Below, piece after piece: positions 45,904-54,578 of a stretch of 64,000 bases of DNA (positions are counted from its first letter, which is position 1; each line of letters begins with the position of its first letter). The stretch covers positions 248,001-312,000 of the forward strand of contig NZ_FOHU01000003.1 of assembly GCF_900111615.1 (NCBI RefSeq). Direction: 5' to 3'. The translations under genes were made by a program, and so were the position numbers. This DNA comes from Natronincola peptidivorans (GTDB lineage Bacteria > Bacillota > Clostridia > Peptostreptococcales > Natronincolaceae). The notes under the pieces were generated by a model. The model was given only the letters and a program-made list of their open reading frames with translations, had not been told where the DNA came from and ran no database searches.

Positions 45904-46620
45904 CTACTCTGCCATTTCCAATGCAATCTTCATCATATTGGTGAAAGCATTTTGTCGCTCTTCAGAAGTGGTTGCCTCATGAGTTGCCAAATTGTCAGAC
46001 ACAGTAAGTAAACATGCTGCATTTTTTCCAAGCACCTTTGCATTATGGAAAAGGGCAAAAGCTTCCATTTCTACAGCTACACAGCCATATTTATCATAAA
46101 TTTTCTTATACTCTTCAAAATTTTCTCTATAAAACACATCAGAAGAATGAATTCTTGCTATCTGCATCGGAATCCCTAGCTCATCTGCAAATCTCATAAG
46201 CCTCTGGTTTAGTTCTGGTGTTCCTTCAATAACATCACTTTCGTAGCCGCCTTGTACCTTAGCATAGCTAGATTCACTCCAGGCATCCTTGGCCAAGATT
46301 ACATCATACAGCTTTGCATCTGGAGTGTAGCCTCCACAAGATCCTATTCGAATAATGTTTTCTACGTGGTAAAATTTGTAAAGCTCATAGGAATAAATTC
46401 CTATGCTAGGCATTCCCATACCGCTTGCCATAACAGAAATTTTTCTTCCATTATAAGTTCCAGTATAACCTAAAACATTTCGAACGCCATTAAACTGTTT
46501 TACATCAGCTAAAAATGTATCTGCTATAAACTTTGCTCGCAGGGGATCGCCTGGCATTAAAACAGTTTTTGCAATTTCATCCTTATTTCTCGACTCAATA
46601 TGTGGTGTTGGTATCATCAT
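45904..46620 (-). CDS. deoD: Purine-nucleoside phosphorylase, DeoD type
   Basis: A 238-residue phosphorylase that splits purine nucleosides into base and (deoxy)ribose 1-phosphate. Diagnostic blocks are the start IPTPHIESRNKDEIAKTVLM, then GDPLRAKFIA, the phosphate-binding SGMGMPSIGIYSYEL, and VAVEMEAFALF with the acid SDN near the C-terminus. GGAGG lies four bases before ATG 46620 and seven before ATG 46617; either may be used. The open frame further upstream is not conserved. It lies alone between attachment repeats D and E. Confidence 0.95.
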   Translation of the reverse strand: MMIPTPHIESRNKDEIAKTVLMPGDPLRAKFIADTFLADVKQFNGVRNVLGYTGTYNGRKISVMASGMGMPSIGIYSYELYKFYHVENIIRIGSCGGYTPDAKLYDVILAKDAWSESSYAKVQGGYESDVIEGTPELNQRLMRFADELGIPMQIARIHSSDVFYRENFEEYKKIYDKYGCVAVEMEAFALFHNAKVLGKNAACLLTVSDNLATHEATTSEERQNAFTNMMKIALEMAE

Positions 46621-46854
46621 ACTTCCTCCTTTATAATTCAGCACCCCAACCCTGCCATAAAAACTAACTCTAGGGGTAGAGAACTTTAGTAATAACACTT
46701 AATTTTTTCTTATAATTAAATTATATCTACTTTATCTGTTTTTTCAAGGTTTAAGTATTTAATAATTGAAATTATTTGATTCTTTATATATTTAAAGCCT
46801 TCTCCTTTCCCTTCATCCTTCTAGTCTATGTTATATATGGAACGATATAACCTA

Positions 46855-46911
46855 AAAAATCGCCTTTACTTATGATACGATTCACCGTACCGTTGTATTA
46901 GCGGTTTTTAT
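46855..46911 (-). repeat. SCC-like attachment repeat D
   Basis: Minus-strand core 46866-46886 reads GGTGAATCGTATCATAAG then TAA (Gly-Glu-Ser-Tyr-His-Lys-stop), 18 of 21 identical to the rlmH end. It is flanked by inverted arms AAAAACCGCTAATACAACG and AGGCGATTTTTT. The flank beyond the left arm resembles that of copy B for about 45 bases. Confidence 0.75.
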
Positions 46912-47034
46912 TAGTAATATACATAACTTGGGATAAAAGTAGATCATAATATGTAATTAATTGTGTCGCTACTCCCTTTCCCCAGTTGCCGCCGGGTTAT
47001 TAAAACCGCCCCTAAAACTTCTACAGCACTAGCT

Positions 47035-47385
47035 TTAAACTTCTTCTACATGATTTAGGGGAACCCATCCCTTTGTGTCCAGATTATCTTTTTTAGCTCC
47101 CCATATCCAACCATTTAATACCTTATCCATAATTATAATTTCGTCTACTTCTATATCAAATTCTCTTGCATCATAATCTTCTAGTACAATACCACTATCC
47201 TCATTTCTATTGATTATTTGTTTGGGAACCCATCCTTCATTATTTTGACTCTTACAATATATCCAACCAGCCCAATCGCTATCTTCACTGGACTCCTCGC
47301 CGCATATAACTCTTTCATCCTTAAATAAACTTATTGGATTTTCCGAACTGGTTTTTCTATTTTTAGTCACTCTATACTTTTTCAT
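47035..47385 (-). CDS. SH3-like domain protein
   Basis: A 116-residue protein built of two variant SH3-like repeats, with SDWAGWIYCKSQNNEGWVPK in the first and LNGWIWGAKKDNLDTKGWVP in the second. Trp-Gly-Trp-Val-Pro endings are typical of this small bacterial family. There is no signal peptide, so it is probably cytoplasmic. AGGAG precedes the ATG by eight bases. Function unknown; it may bind ligands or proteins. Confidence 0.7.
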   Translation of the reverse strand: MKKYRVTKNRKTSSENPISLFKDERVICGEESSEDSDWAGWIYCKSQNNEGWVPKQIINRNEDSGIVLEDYDAREFDIEVDEIIIMDKVLNGWIWGAKKDNLDTKGWVPLNHVEEV

Positions 47386-47488
47386 GTTTACATCTCCTAT
47401 CTTTTTTATAATGAGCCTTAGATCATCATGAAACCACCACTTTACTTAAACATCATACCAAAACGAATATGACAACAGTATGTCATGT

Positions 47489-48397
47489 TCATTTATACAT
47501 TTTTAAAATATTTTTTGCATTAACTTTCAGTTCATCAATTATCGATTGTGGTGATATCACATATGCTTTATCACCCAGGCTTTGTATAAAATCCATTGCG
47601 TAATGATGATTAGTGTATACAAGATGAAATTTTATACGGTTATCTTCGGTAATTTCATAGGAGTCTTCACCATAGCTATCAACAATTTGATATTCAACGG
47701 ATCGGTCGATGAGCATAGTAATTGTTTTTTCTTCACTTTCAAAATAGATATCAAGATCAAGTTTTTCCCTGGGGATATCCCTACGAGTGAACTGTTTATT
47801 GATTGTTTTCAAATGACTAATTCTATTAAGTTTAAAAAGCCTAAAATCTTGCCTTAATTTACAGTATCCAAAGACATACCACTCAGACCACTTGAAAGTA
47901 ATAAAATAAGGTTCAATTTCCCTGCTAGAAGGTCCTTTTAACGAAAAGTAATCTAACTCTACCTCTTGATTTCTACTTATGGCATCTCTCAAAAGGCTTA
48001 TTTTCTGTGAAAGACTTGTCTTATGAAAAGAGGTTAGATCTATAATGATGTTACTACTAATAGATATAATGTCCTCTTGTTTTAATGCTAACTTCTCTAG
48101 AAGAAGGTTCATACTAAAATTCTTTGATATACTTTCAATGCTTTTTAAACCGATTATTATATTATCTAGTTCATCGGTTGATAGTATGCTTTTATCTAGC
48201 TTATAACCCTCTGCAATACTTATTCCGCCACCACCGCCTTGATATGTCACTACGGGAATACCTGCTTTGCATAAATTCTCTATATCTCTATGGATAGTGC
48301 GGATAGATACTTCAAATTTTTCAGCTAAAATTTTTGCTGTCGTCTTTTCATTATTTAAGAGCACTGTTACTATTCCAAGTAACCTATCTATTTTCAT
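47489..48397 (-). CDS. YafY family transcriptional regulator with WYL domain
   Basis: A 302-residue regulator. The N-terminal HTH_11 domain is clear (ILAEKFEVSIRTIHRDIENL, then GIPVVTYQGGGGGISI). The WYL domain follows, with WSEWYVFGYCKLRQDFRLFK and the RISHL motif, which senses nucleic acid or small ligands. A WCX-type C-terminal part ends the protein. AGGGTGG stands before the ATG. WYL proteins often control defence or stress genes; no obvious target is adjacent here. Confidence 0.9.
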   Translation of the reverse strand: MKIDRLLGIVTVLLNNEKTTAKILAEKFEVSIRTIHRDIENLCKAGIPVVTYQGGGGGISIAEGYKLDKSILSTDELDNIIIGLKSIESISKNFSMNLLLEKLALKQEDIISISSNIIIDLTSFHKTSLSQKISLLRDAISRNQEVELDYFSLKGPSSREIEPYFITFKWSEWYVFGYCKLRQDFRLFKLNRISHLKTINKQFTRRDIPREKLDLDIYFESEEKTITMLIDRSVEYQIVDSYGEDSYEITEDNRIKFHLVYTNHHYAMDFIQSLGDKAYVISPQSIIDELKVNAKNILKMYK

Positions 48398-48569
48398 ATG
48401 TTAACCACCCTTAGTTACATCGTAGTGTCAAGTTTGACACTCTTTTTTTACTAACTAATCATTATATTTCAAAGGTTTCAAAGTTTTTTTATATAAATAA
48501 ACAATGGCCCCCATTTCTTGATGTAATTGAAGTTCCTCAACAACAATTTCAAAAGAAAGGTTGGTCATT

Positions 48570-49772
48570 GTGAACTCAATTATAACTTATTTACTTGTAT
48601 ATATTCAATACTTACATAAAGAAATTTTTAACCTTACTCTTTTTATTGCTAAATACATTCCCCTTAAACAATGGGCTTTTAATGATGCTCAAAGTCCAGA
48701 GTGCCAGAAATTCAAGATTGATAAGCTTCCTCGAATCTTAAAGTTTGAAAAGCATGATTATCGATTCCTTCTTGCTTACTATAAGCATCATTATGGTAAA
48801 GACACTAAGCCTGTTAACCGTCGTAATGGTAGAGCTATTCCTGAGAATATTTTTTGTGCCCGTTGTGATGCTCCTCACCACTATCTTTATGACAATAATG
48901 GTGGTAATGGACGGTATCAGTGCAAAGTCTGTGGCCAAACCTTCAAGACCGGTGAAGTTGTTAAAAGGCCTTTGGTTCTTATGTGTCCTCACTGCTCCCA
49001 TACTCTTGTTCCTAGGAAGGATCGTAAGCACTTTAGGGTTCATAAGTGTACCAATAAAAAGTGTTCTTACTACTTATCGAATCTCAGAAAGCTACCTAAG
49101 GATTTAGCTCCTGAGGATAAACACAAATACAAGCTTCACTATATTTATCGTGAATTTACTATGGACTTTTTTAAAATGCATCTTCATGCCTTACCTAATT
49201 GGGCTACTAATTTTAAGTTTAAGAGGCAAAATCCTCATGTCATGGGGCTTTGCCTTACTTATCATGTCAACCTAGGTCTGTCTTTAAGAAAAACTTCTCA
49301 AGCTCTTAAAGAGATTCATAATATCAGTATTTCTCATGCGATGGTTGCTAGTTATGCCAAAACTGCTTTTGTTGCTGATGGTTACAGTGCTTATCCTTTA
49401 GCATCTCAGCAATTTGCTATCCAAGAAGATAAACTCTTTGATATTACTCAGGTTATTGGTCTTACTAATGATGACCCTATTTCTAAAGAGTTTAGGTCTT
49501 TAAAGCAGAAAATTGAAAGGCTTGACAGAACTTTTAAGGCTTCTTATCGTGTTACTTGTGGTTATGGTAGTGATGATGGTGCTGCCTATGGTGTTAGTCT
49601 GTGGGTTACCTATTACAATTTCCTTCGTCCTCATGATTTGTATCGTTGGAGACGTCCTTTAAATCAAGTAGATATGCTGGATCAGACTTCTAACATGCCT
49701 GGTAAATGGCAGCTCCTCATTTTTCTTGGTCAGCAAACCATCTTAAACATGCAGCAAAACATCGCTGTTTAA
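48570..49772 (+). CDS. IS transposase with internal deletion, probably inactive
   Basis: About 400 residues. The N-terminus has two zinc-ribbon-like parts (CARCDAP...CKVCGQTF and CPHCSHTL...CTNKKC). After SISHAMVASYAKTA the sequence jumps to FVADGYSAYPLA, where DDE transposases of this type normally have about 100 residues with the first catalytic Asp. The second Asp (VADGYSAY) and a candidate Glu before RTFKASYRV remain, and YYNFLRPHD ends the core. GTG 48570 follows AAAGG by nine bases. The junction is in frame, so this is a deletion derivative; it would need a helper enzyme to move. Terminal inverted repeats were not identified. Confidence 0.75.
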   Translation: MNSIITYLLVYIQYLHKEIFNLTLFIAKYIPLKQWAFNDAQSPECQKFKIDKLPRILKFEKHDYRFLLAYYKHHYGKDTKPVNRRNGRAIPENIFCARCDAPHHYLYDNNGGNGRYQCKVCGQTFKTGEVVKRPLVLMCPHCSHTLVPRKDRKHFRVHKCTNKKCSYYLSNLRKLPKDLAPEDKHKYKLHYIYREFTMDFFKMHLHALPNWATNFKFKRQNPHVMGLCLTYHVNLGLSLRKTSQALKEIHNISISHAMVASYAKTAFVADGYSAYPLASQQFAIQEDKLFDITQVIGLTNDDPISKEFRSLKQKIERLDRTFKASYRVTCGYGSDDGAAYGVSLWVTYYNFLRPHDLYRWRRPLNQVDMLDQTSNMPGKWQLLIFLGQQTILNMQQNIAV

Positions 49773-49827
49773 CTCTGTCTGCTTTTAGATTCTTGAACCT
49801 GAGGTACCTAGCCATCCGAAGGACTTG

Positions 49828-49950
49828 CCCTTGATGGCATGTAAAAAACAATGCTACAATACTGTGAATGAGACGGTGAAGTCTATCTGCTTTTGAGTTC
49901 TTTCGCCGTCGGTTGTAATTCCAGAGCATTGTTTGTCATGCTGTCAAGGG
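49828..49950. repeat. Long imperfect palindrome downstream of the transposase
   Basis: CCCTTGATGGCATG...AACAATGC (49828-49854) is inverted as GCATTGTTTGTCATG...TCAAGGG (49926-49950). The inner parts also pair (GACGGTGAAG with CTTTCGCCGTC, and CTACAAT with TTGTA), so the 123 bases can fold into one long hairpin. It may be the right end of the IS element or an independent small repeat. Confidence 0.55.
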
Positions 49951-50442
49951 TGGCGGCAGCTAGCAGGCCTCTTAGTTTGTCATTGAATTTTATGTTTACC
50001 CAATCTTTTTTTGTCTTTTTATGCTTTCTGTTAGAAGCATTTTTGTTTGTTTAGAGTTTTCATAAGCTACTTTACACTACCATCTTTAAACCCAATTATT
50101 CAATAGGTAGATCATGTTGTTTCAAGAAAGATAATTTATCCCAATACCCTCTCTGAAACACTATTTAATCATTTACAGCTTGGAAAATCCACCGTCTTCT
50201 CATGTAACACTCTCATTATTTCATATATTTTACAAGTAGTATTGACATTTCCCACTGTCATTTTTTTCAGACCCCGTCCACTTGTCCCTTATTTTTCTCA
50301 AAGTCACTTGTCATAAAACTAGTATCCTATATATCAAATTTTTCGCCTTAAACTTTTTACTTTTTTTGTTTTTAGTATACCATTTATAAAAATATATTCC
50401 GATAATATAAATAGATAATAATTCTATATAGAGGTGAAGAAT
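49951..50442. other. AT-rich region without a gene
   Basis: No intact gene. On the minus strand around 50100-50190 a short protein-like stretch (QRGYWDKLSFLKQHDLPIE) is bounded by stops, probably a gene remnant. A ribosome site for the next gene, AGAGG, lies at its end. Confidence 0.3.
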
Positions 50443-51138
50443 ATGGTTATTGATAATAACTATCAAAGTTCAGCAGTCAATTATACTAACTCTTACAATA
50501 GCAAGAAGCCTAAAATAACTTGGGAAAATTATTTTAGTAATTACCTGAATGAAGATTTTGAAGACCAATTTGAAGTAAAAAAAGGTAGTCCAAAAGAATT
50601 TGCTGAAAAATATAACCTTACTATTATACGATTACCTGCTACATCCGAAGACATAATGCTTGGAAACAACTTGTTTTCTCCATTCACAGTTAAAGAAGGC
50701 TTTGGTCTCAATAAAACTGAAAATAGTATTTCTTTAATTCCTGGAACCAACATTGATTTAGGAAATGGAATGGTTATAAGAATTAAAGACAACATAGTAG
50801 ATATATTCTGTAAAGATGATGGCTTATATAATGAAGATAATTATATTAACGCAGGTAAAATGGCTGCAGCATTAAATAAATTTATTAGGTATGCAAATGG
50901 ACAAAGTGGTTCTTTTGGTTTTGACAATGAACAACGGAAACTAGTTATATCTGTATTGGAAAAGATGGGCATAAACACAAGAATACCTTTTGAAGTTAAT
51001 CATACACACTTTAGTACAACTGAAAGAGGTGCTAGTACTTTAGAAAAAATGGGTGTAGACCCATCAAATACAATATTGCCTGATTACATGATGAAACAAG
51101 TCATCTCAAGATATGAGTCTAATTCTAAATGGATATAA
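50443..51138 (+). CDS. Hypothetical protein
   Basis: A 231-residue protein I do not recognise. It has no signal peptide or membrane helix. The N-terminal 25 residues are Asn/Ser/Tyr-rich and probably disordered; the remainder is a mixed fold with a notable IPGTNIDLGNGMVIRIKDN strand-rich part and a helical C-terminus containing NHTHFSTTERGASTLEKMGV. The ATG at 50443 follows AGAGG by eight bases; the GTG at 50434 is less likely. It is a single gene followed by a hairpin at 51181-51209. Confidence 0.65.
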   Translation: MVIDNNYQSSAVNYTNSYNSKKPKITWENYFSNYLNEDFEDQFEVKKGSPKEFAEKYNLTIIRLPATSEDIMLGNNLFSPFTVKEGFGLNKTENSISLIPGTNIDLGNGMVIRIKDNIVDIFCKDDGLYNEDNYINAGKMAAALNKFIRYANGQSGSFGFDNEQRKLVISVLEKMGINTRIPFEVNHTHFSTTERGASTLEKMGVDPSNTILPDYMMKQVISRYESNSKWI

Positions 51139-51180
51139 GTTCTAAGTCAAGTAACTCTAGCGGTTATTAGGCTTCTTTCA

Positions 51181-51209
51181 AAACCCAGTGGCAAATTTCC
51201 ACTGGGTTT
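51181..51209. terminator. Hairpin after the hypothetical gene
   Basis: AAACCCAGTGG pairs perfectly with CCACTGGGTTT around a 7-base loop. There is no long U tract on either strand. Confidence 0.6.
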
Positions 51210-51236
51210 CCCCCCTGTGAGATCAAAAGCCATAAC

Positions 51237-51356
51237 CCCTCCAAAGGTTTTAATATATCGGCTTTTATCATAATTAGATAAAAAGATTTCTTTTCTATCG
51301 TTCCCTCGCTGTATGATATGATAGGTGTAAAATTCTCCTTCTTCTTCCTGAAACAT
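51237..51356 (-). pseudogene. Fragment of a REP-associated (Y1/IS200-like) transposase
   Basis: Forty codons from an ATG at 51356 read EFYTYHIIQRGNDRKEIFLS then NYDKSRYIKTF, matching the N-terminal strand and helix of Y1 transposases associated with REP repeats (pattern YHVxxRGNxRxxIF). The similarity stops at 51237, where it runs into unrelated sequence, so the HUH motif and catalytic Tyr are missing. Repeats of the type such enzymes mobilise occur at 56037, 58003 and 58383. Confidence 0.7.
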
Positions 51357-51421
51357 AACTTTTTCTATAGATATTAAATATAATATAGTGCATTAAATTA
51401 ATTTATTTGGAGGTTAGAATA

Positions 51422-51676
51422 ATGAATTATCACTTATATCAAATGCCTATGATACAAAATAGACAGCCAATACAATATACTACATTAGTAGATCCTTACG
51501 TTGTAGAAACATTAAGGATGATTATAGGCCAATCAGTAGTGATTGAAACAGTTAGAGGAAACCTACAAGGTATAATAGCAGATGTAATGCCTGATCATGT
51601 TGTTGTGAGGTCATATGATAGTGACACGATATTCTATGTTCGTATACAACAAATTGTCCATGTGATGCCAACTTAA
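51422..51676 (+). CDS. YuzF/DUF2642-like small Sm-fold protein
   Basis: An 84-residue protein. The core TLRMIIGQSVVIETVRGNLQ, then GIIADVMPDHVVV, and IFYVRIQQIVHVMP is the strand pattern of the YuzF/DUF2642 group, which has an LSm-like fold and is common in spore-forming Firmicutes. The ATG at 51422 follows GGAGG by eight bases. The N-terminal 25 residues are Gln/Met-rich. It is a single gene, followed by strong inverted repeats at 51698-51736 and 51779-51820. Confidence 0.7.
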   Translation: MNYHLYQMPMIQNRQPIQYTTLVDPYVVETLRMIIGQSVVIETVRGNLQGIIADVMPDHVVVRSYDSDTIFYVRIQQIVHVMPT

Positions 51677-51697
51677 AAGGAAAGGGTTCTTTGTTCT

Positions 51698-51736
51698 AGA
51701 TATAGTAAGCAGGGACTGTCCTTGCTTACTATATCT
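51698..51736 (+). terminator. Hairpin after the YuzF-like gene
   Basis: AGATATAGTAAGCA pairs perfectly (14 bp) with TGCTTACTATATCT, 22 bases after the stop codon. A second hairpin, TTTGAGTT...AACTCAAA, follows at about 51779-51820. Neither has a clear U tract. Confidence 0.6.
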
Positions 51737-51927
51737 GGATTCGATTATCACTATCTTTGTTGCTTTGTAATATTTATATTTGAGTTGTAATACGGTCTCT
51801 AAACCATATTATAACTCAAATAAACTCACCTCAGTATATACCTTATTTTCCTTACCTCTTATAATTAAAAAACTAAAAACAAATATATAACTCCTCTTAA
51901 ACTCCAGTAATTTCAATAATTTCATTG

Positions 51928-51961
51928 CAAAACCCCTATCATTTATGCTCCGGTTCACCGA
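51928..51961 (-). repeat. SCC-like attachment repeat C
   Basis: Minus-strand core 51939-51959 reads GGTGAACCGGAGCATAAA then TGA, 16 of 21 identical to the rlmH end, followed by the arm TAGGGGTTTTGC. The left arm is not conserved here, so it may be a scar or half-site. Confidence 0.6.
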
Positions 51962-52017
51962 AACAAATCAAATACAAAGTTCAATTTGACCGATACTTTT
52001 ACTTCACTATATAAGAT

Positions 52018-52039
52018 AAACCCTACTTTTGTAGGGTTT
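52018..52039 (-). terminator. Palindrome downstream of the small membrane protein gene
   Basis: AAACCCTAC pairs perfectly with GTAGGGTTT around four bases, about 95 bases after the minus-strand stop at 52133. Confidence 0.5.
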
Positions 52040-52132
52040 AAATATACATAAAAAGAATGCATTCTTCTGTTATTTAATTTTTCTTTCTTCAACATAAGCA
52101 CCCGTAAGTTTTAAGAAGAAATTATGAAAGTT

Positions 52133-52597
52133 TTAGCTAGTATCTTGATTACTTTGTAAATTTTTTTCATACCAAATCTGAAAAACATATATTAAAAGGG
52201 CTACTCCGATCATCATTAAATATGTAATATGTGGTGACATTTCACCTGAAGCTAATCCAAGGTTTTGTTGTATTGGATACCATAAATATATATATACACC
52301 ATCCAATATTAGGTTTGTTATCAAATAAACAAAAAATTTTCCGTAGGTAAACTTGAAAATCCATATTGTTGCTACTAAATATGCACTATATACCCAAGGA
52401 ATATTTGCGACTTTGTCCCATTCAAACAGCCCAGGTTCTCTCCACCAATTATAATGATATGCGGCTTGGTAAATAAGAGTGACGACTACAGTAACAAACA
52501 ATGCAACTGGAAGAAATCTTTTAAGGGTTTTATTTCCAATTAGCACTAGTGATGCAATAGGAGCTAGAAATATTAGCCATTGTATTATTTGTTTCAC
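52133..52597 (-). CDS. Small integral membrane protein, CBO0543-like
   Basis: A 154-residue protein with about five transmembrane helices. It starts MKQIIQWLIFLAPIASLVL, has an aromatic loop YHYNWWREPGLFEWDKVANI and a middle FTYGKFFVYLITNLILDGVY that fits the CBO0543 family of small clostridial and bacillar membrane proteins. Function unknown. The start is a GTG with AAAGGAG seven bases upstream. It lies between attachment repeats B and C. Confidence 0.55.
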   Translation of the reverse strand: MKQIIQWLIFLAPIASLVLIGNKTLKRFLPVALFVTVVVTLIYQAAYHYNWWREPGLFEWDKVANIPWVYSAYLVATIWIFKFTYGKFFVYLITNLILDGVYIYLWYPIQQNLGLASGEMSPHITYLMMIGVALLIYVFQIWYEKNLQSNQDTS

Positions 52598-52627
52598 ATT
52601 AATTCTCCTTTAAAATTAATACTTCAA

Positions 52628-52847
52628 TTATCTAATTATTCCCCCTATGTTTAGATTAAATGTATTGATTGGAAAAACATTAAAGAATCTTATTAAATCA
52701 GTATTCTCCTTAACTTCTTCATGTACTGAAAGATATATTGCATCATTAAGCATTATCATTGGTTCTAAGTTATTAACACTGTTATTACTACAATTAGTTA
52801 CTAACATCATAACCATCAGTGATAAATAAAAAAAAGCTTTTTTTCAT
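52628..52847 (-). pseudogene. Frameshifted small lipoprotein gene
   Basis: An ATG at 52847 with GGAG upstream begins MKKS, but a run of seven A bases puts it out of frame. With six A bases it would read MKKAFFYLSLMVMMLVTNC, a textbook lipoprotein signal, and continue SNNSVNNLEPMIMLNDAIYL to the stop at 52628 (72 residues). Either a homopolymer slippage mutation or a sequence error. Confidence 0.5.
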
Positions 52848-52984
52848 AATTACTCCAGGTTGCAAATTGTATAGTTTTATCTGTAGCACTTTTTTGTATA
52901 GCTTATATTGTGGGTCTTATCCCTTAGGTGATTAGGACAACTTTATAATAATTGCGCTACTTCATATCCTAAAAATACTACTGC

Positions 52985-53043
52985 TACAAAACTGTAGTCA
53001 CTTATGGTATGGCTCGCCTTATCGTTCTAATGGCGGTTTTTAT
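52985..53043 (-). repeat. SCC-like attachment repeat B
   Basis: Minus-strand core 52998-53018 reads GGCGAGCCATACCATAAG then TGA. It encodes exactly Gly-Glu-Pro-Tyr-His-Lys-stop like the rlmH end, with a different base at five codon third positions. The left arm is AAAACCGCCATTAGAACG; the right flank CTACAG resembles the CGACTG after rlmH. Such synonymous divergence suggests descent from another genome's rlmH. Confidence 0.75.
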
Positions 53044-53098
53044 CAATAATATATATCTTGAGAAAAAGTAGATTATGTCTTGTACTCGAAATAGCAAG

Positions 53099-53286
53099 TT
53101 AGACTTTTTTACTAATTTCATCTGTTATTAATGTTTTAGAAATATACATCGCTTTTATTATGTTCTTTAAGCGGGTGTGATGAGATGCACCCTCCATAAA
53201 TTTCAACTGTGCTTTTCACATTTATTGATAATTCAACAGACAACACTTAGCGCTTCTATCAATTCTTCTCCTGTATATTTTTCCAT
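53099..53286 (-). pseudogene. Decayed small helical protein gene
   Basis: An ATG at 53286 with GAGGAG upstream reads MEKYTGEELIEALSVVC, stop, IINKCEKHS, stop, then in another frame GASHHTRLKNIIKAMYISKT to a stop at 53099. The pieces join into the pattern of a small conserved Firmicutes protein (EALxxIxSxIxKCEK...GxxxHTxLKNxIKALxIxxALI). Two stops and a frameshift show it is dead. Confidence 0.5.
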
Positions 53287-53341
53287 AGTATTTCTCCTCA
53301 AATATATATTTACCTGACTTGTATTATAATAAAACTGGTCT

Positions 53342-53722
53342 TTATCTATATAGTGAATTCACCAGTATTAATTTTTCAATAGCCTTTTTTTCATCTGCTA
53401 AGAAAAATATATCTATTCCCTTGTTACTCTCATAAATAAAATCTCTTAAACTCTTGCTTGAATATATAGAAAAGTCCCCAACTATAGCTATTTTCACGCG
53501 ATAATTAATGAACTTTTGCAAAATTTCTCCTGCAAGTCGTGTTTTTAAGTTGAAAAAGTCCTCATATATTGCTGATTTATTTAAAATTATTGAATCGCAG
53601 CCAGTCTCATAGTTTACTGTTGCAATAAAATCTAGTGCCGACTGTACATCAATGATGATAATTTCGTTACTACTTACAATAGCAATATCTACGCCATTCT
53701 CTTTTATTTTTTTTATTTTCAT
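53342..53722 (-). CDS. DUF4180 domain protein
   Basis: A 126-residue protein of the DUF4180 family. The pattern VDIAIVSSNEIIIIDVQSAL near the start and KSAIYEDFFNLKTRLAGEIL, then QKFINYRVKIAIVGDFSIY are characteristic. The fold is probably alpha/beta, similar to STAS-like proteins; function is unknown. GGAGG lies six bases before the ATG. It follows the SUMF1-domain gene by 62 bases and may be cotranscribed with it. Confidence 0.85.
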   Translation of the reverse strand: MKIKKIKENGVDIAIVSSNEIIIIDVQSALDFIATVNYETGCDSIILNKSAIYEDFFNLKTRLAGEILQKFINYRVKIAIVGDFSIYSSKSLRDFIYESNKGIDIFFLADEKKAIEKLILVNSLYR

Positions 53723-53784
53723 GTTAGTCCTCCAATGAATGGTTTTTCTTTAAAATTATATAATTGTTATTGAAGTCCATCTTG

Positions 53785-54486
53785 CTAGTAATAGACATCA
53801 AACTCCTTTAAAGACTTAGCAAGGCGCAGTCCCAGGTCATCGATGTAAAACGTCGGATGACTACGACGACGATTCGAAGCAAGGCAACCTCTGGCTGGAT
53901 CAGACCAACCACCGCCGCGAAAAATCCTGTAGGAACCATATACCTTTTCGTCATATACATCCCAACACCACTCCCATACATTACCTAACATGTCATACAG
54001 ACCCCATGCATTCGGTTCCTTTTTTCCTGCTTCATGTGTTTTTCCAATAGAATTTTCCTTATACCAGGCAATCTTATCAATTTCTCCATATATAACCTCT
54101 GTCGTTCCTGCTCTACACCCGTATTCCCACTCTGCTTCGGTAGGCAGGCGATAGCCCTCCGATTCCCAATCACATGTAACATCTTCACCATTACTGCTTA
54201 TGGAGTAACTTTCTCTTAATCCCTCTCTCTGAGATAGTAAATTGCAAAATTGAATTGCATCATACCATGAGACATTCTCTACAGGATTTTGATTTCCTTT
54301 AGAAGAGGAAGGTGCCTTTTGTGTTATATCATAATACAGATCCTGGGTTACAGGATATTTGGCGAGAAGAAAAGGTTTTATTTCGACTTTCCATTTATGT
54401 TTTATTCTATCGTCTCTTAGCACGATTTCTCCCCTTGGAATTTTTACCATTTGATTCTTGGCATAGGTCTCTACTTCATAGGACAT
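53785..54486 (-). CDS. SUMF1/EgtB-fold protein (formylglycine-generating-enzyme family), non-canonical
   Basis: A 233-residue SUMF1-domain protein. It has the entry motif KPFLLAKYPVTQDLYYDITQ, then NPVENVSWYDAIQFCNLLSQ, YRLPTEAEWEYGCRAGT, and the end GNVWEWCWDVYDE then RGGGWSDPARGCLASN. True formylglycine-generating enzymes have a Cys pair in the Trp/Arg region; only one Cys (in ARGC) is present, so sulfatase activation is unlikely. The nearest gene upstream encodes a HTH protein. GGAGGG precedes the ATG. It may be a structural or ligand-binding SUMF1 protein. Confidence 0.82.
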   Translation of the reverse strand: MSYEVETYAKNQMVKIPRGEIVLRDDRIKHKWKVEIKPFLLAKYPVTQDLYYDITQKAPSSSKGNQNPVENVSWYDAIQFCNLLSQREGLRESYSISSNGEDVTCDWESEGYRLPTEAEWEYGCRAGTTEVIYGEIDKIAWYKENSIGKTHEAGKKEPNAWGLYDMLGNVWEWCWDVYDEKVYGSYRIFRGGGWSDPARGCLASNRRRSHPTFYIDDLGLRLAKSLKEFDVYY

Positions 54487-54578
54487 TTCTTTCCCTCCTA
54501 TCTATACAGCAATAGAATATCCTTTTGATTCAATACTATAATTAATACTTTTAGATAGATTCTTGTAATTATATTTGT

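Noticed and set aside
53099-53286. Another UGA-containing selenoprotein (TGA after SVVC)
   Set aside because: A second TGA and a frameshift follow within 35 bases and no hairpin is seen; simple decay explains it.
53785-54486. Functional formylglycine-generating enzyme for sulfatases
   Set aside because: Only one of the two active-site cysteines is present and there is no sulfatase gene nearby.
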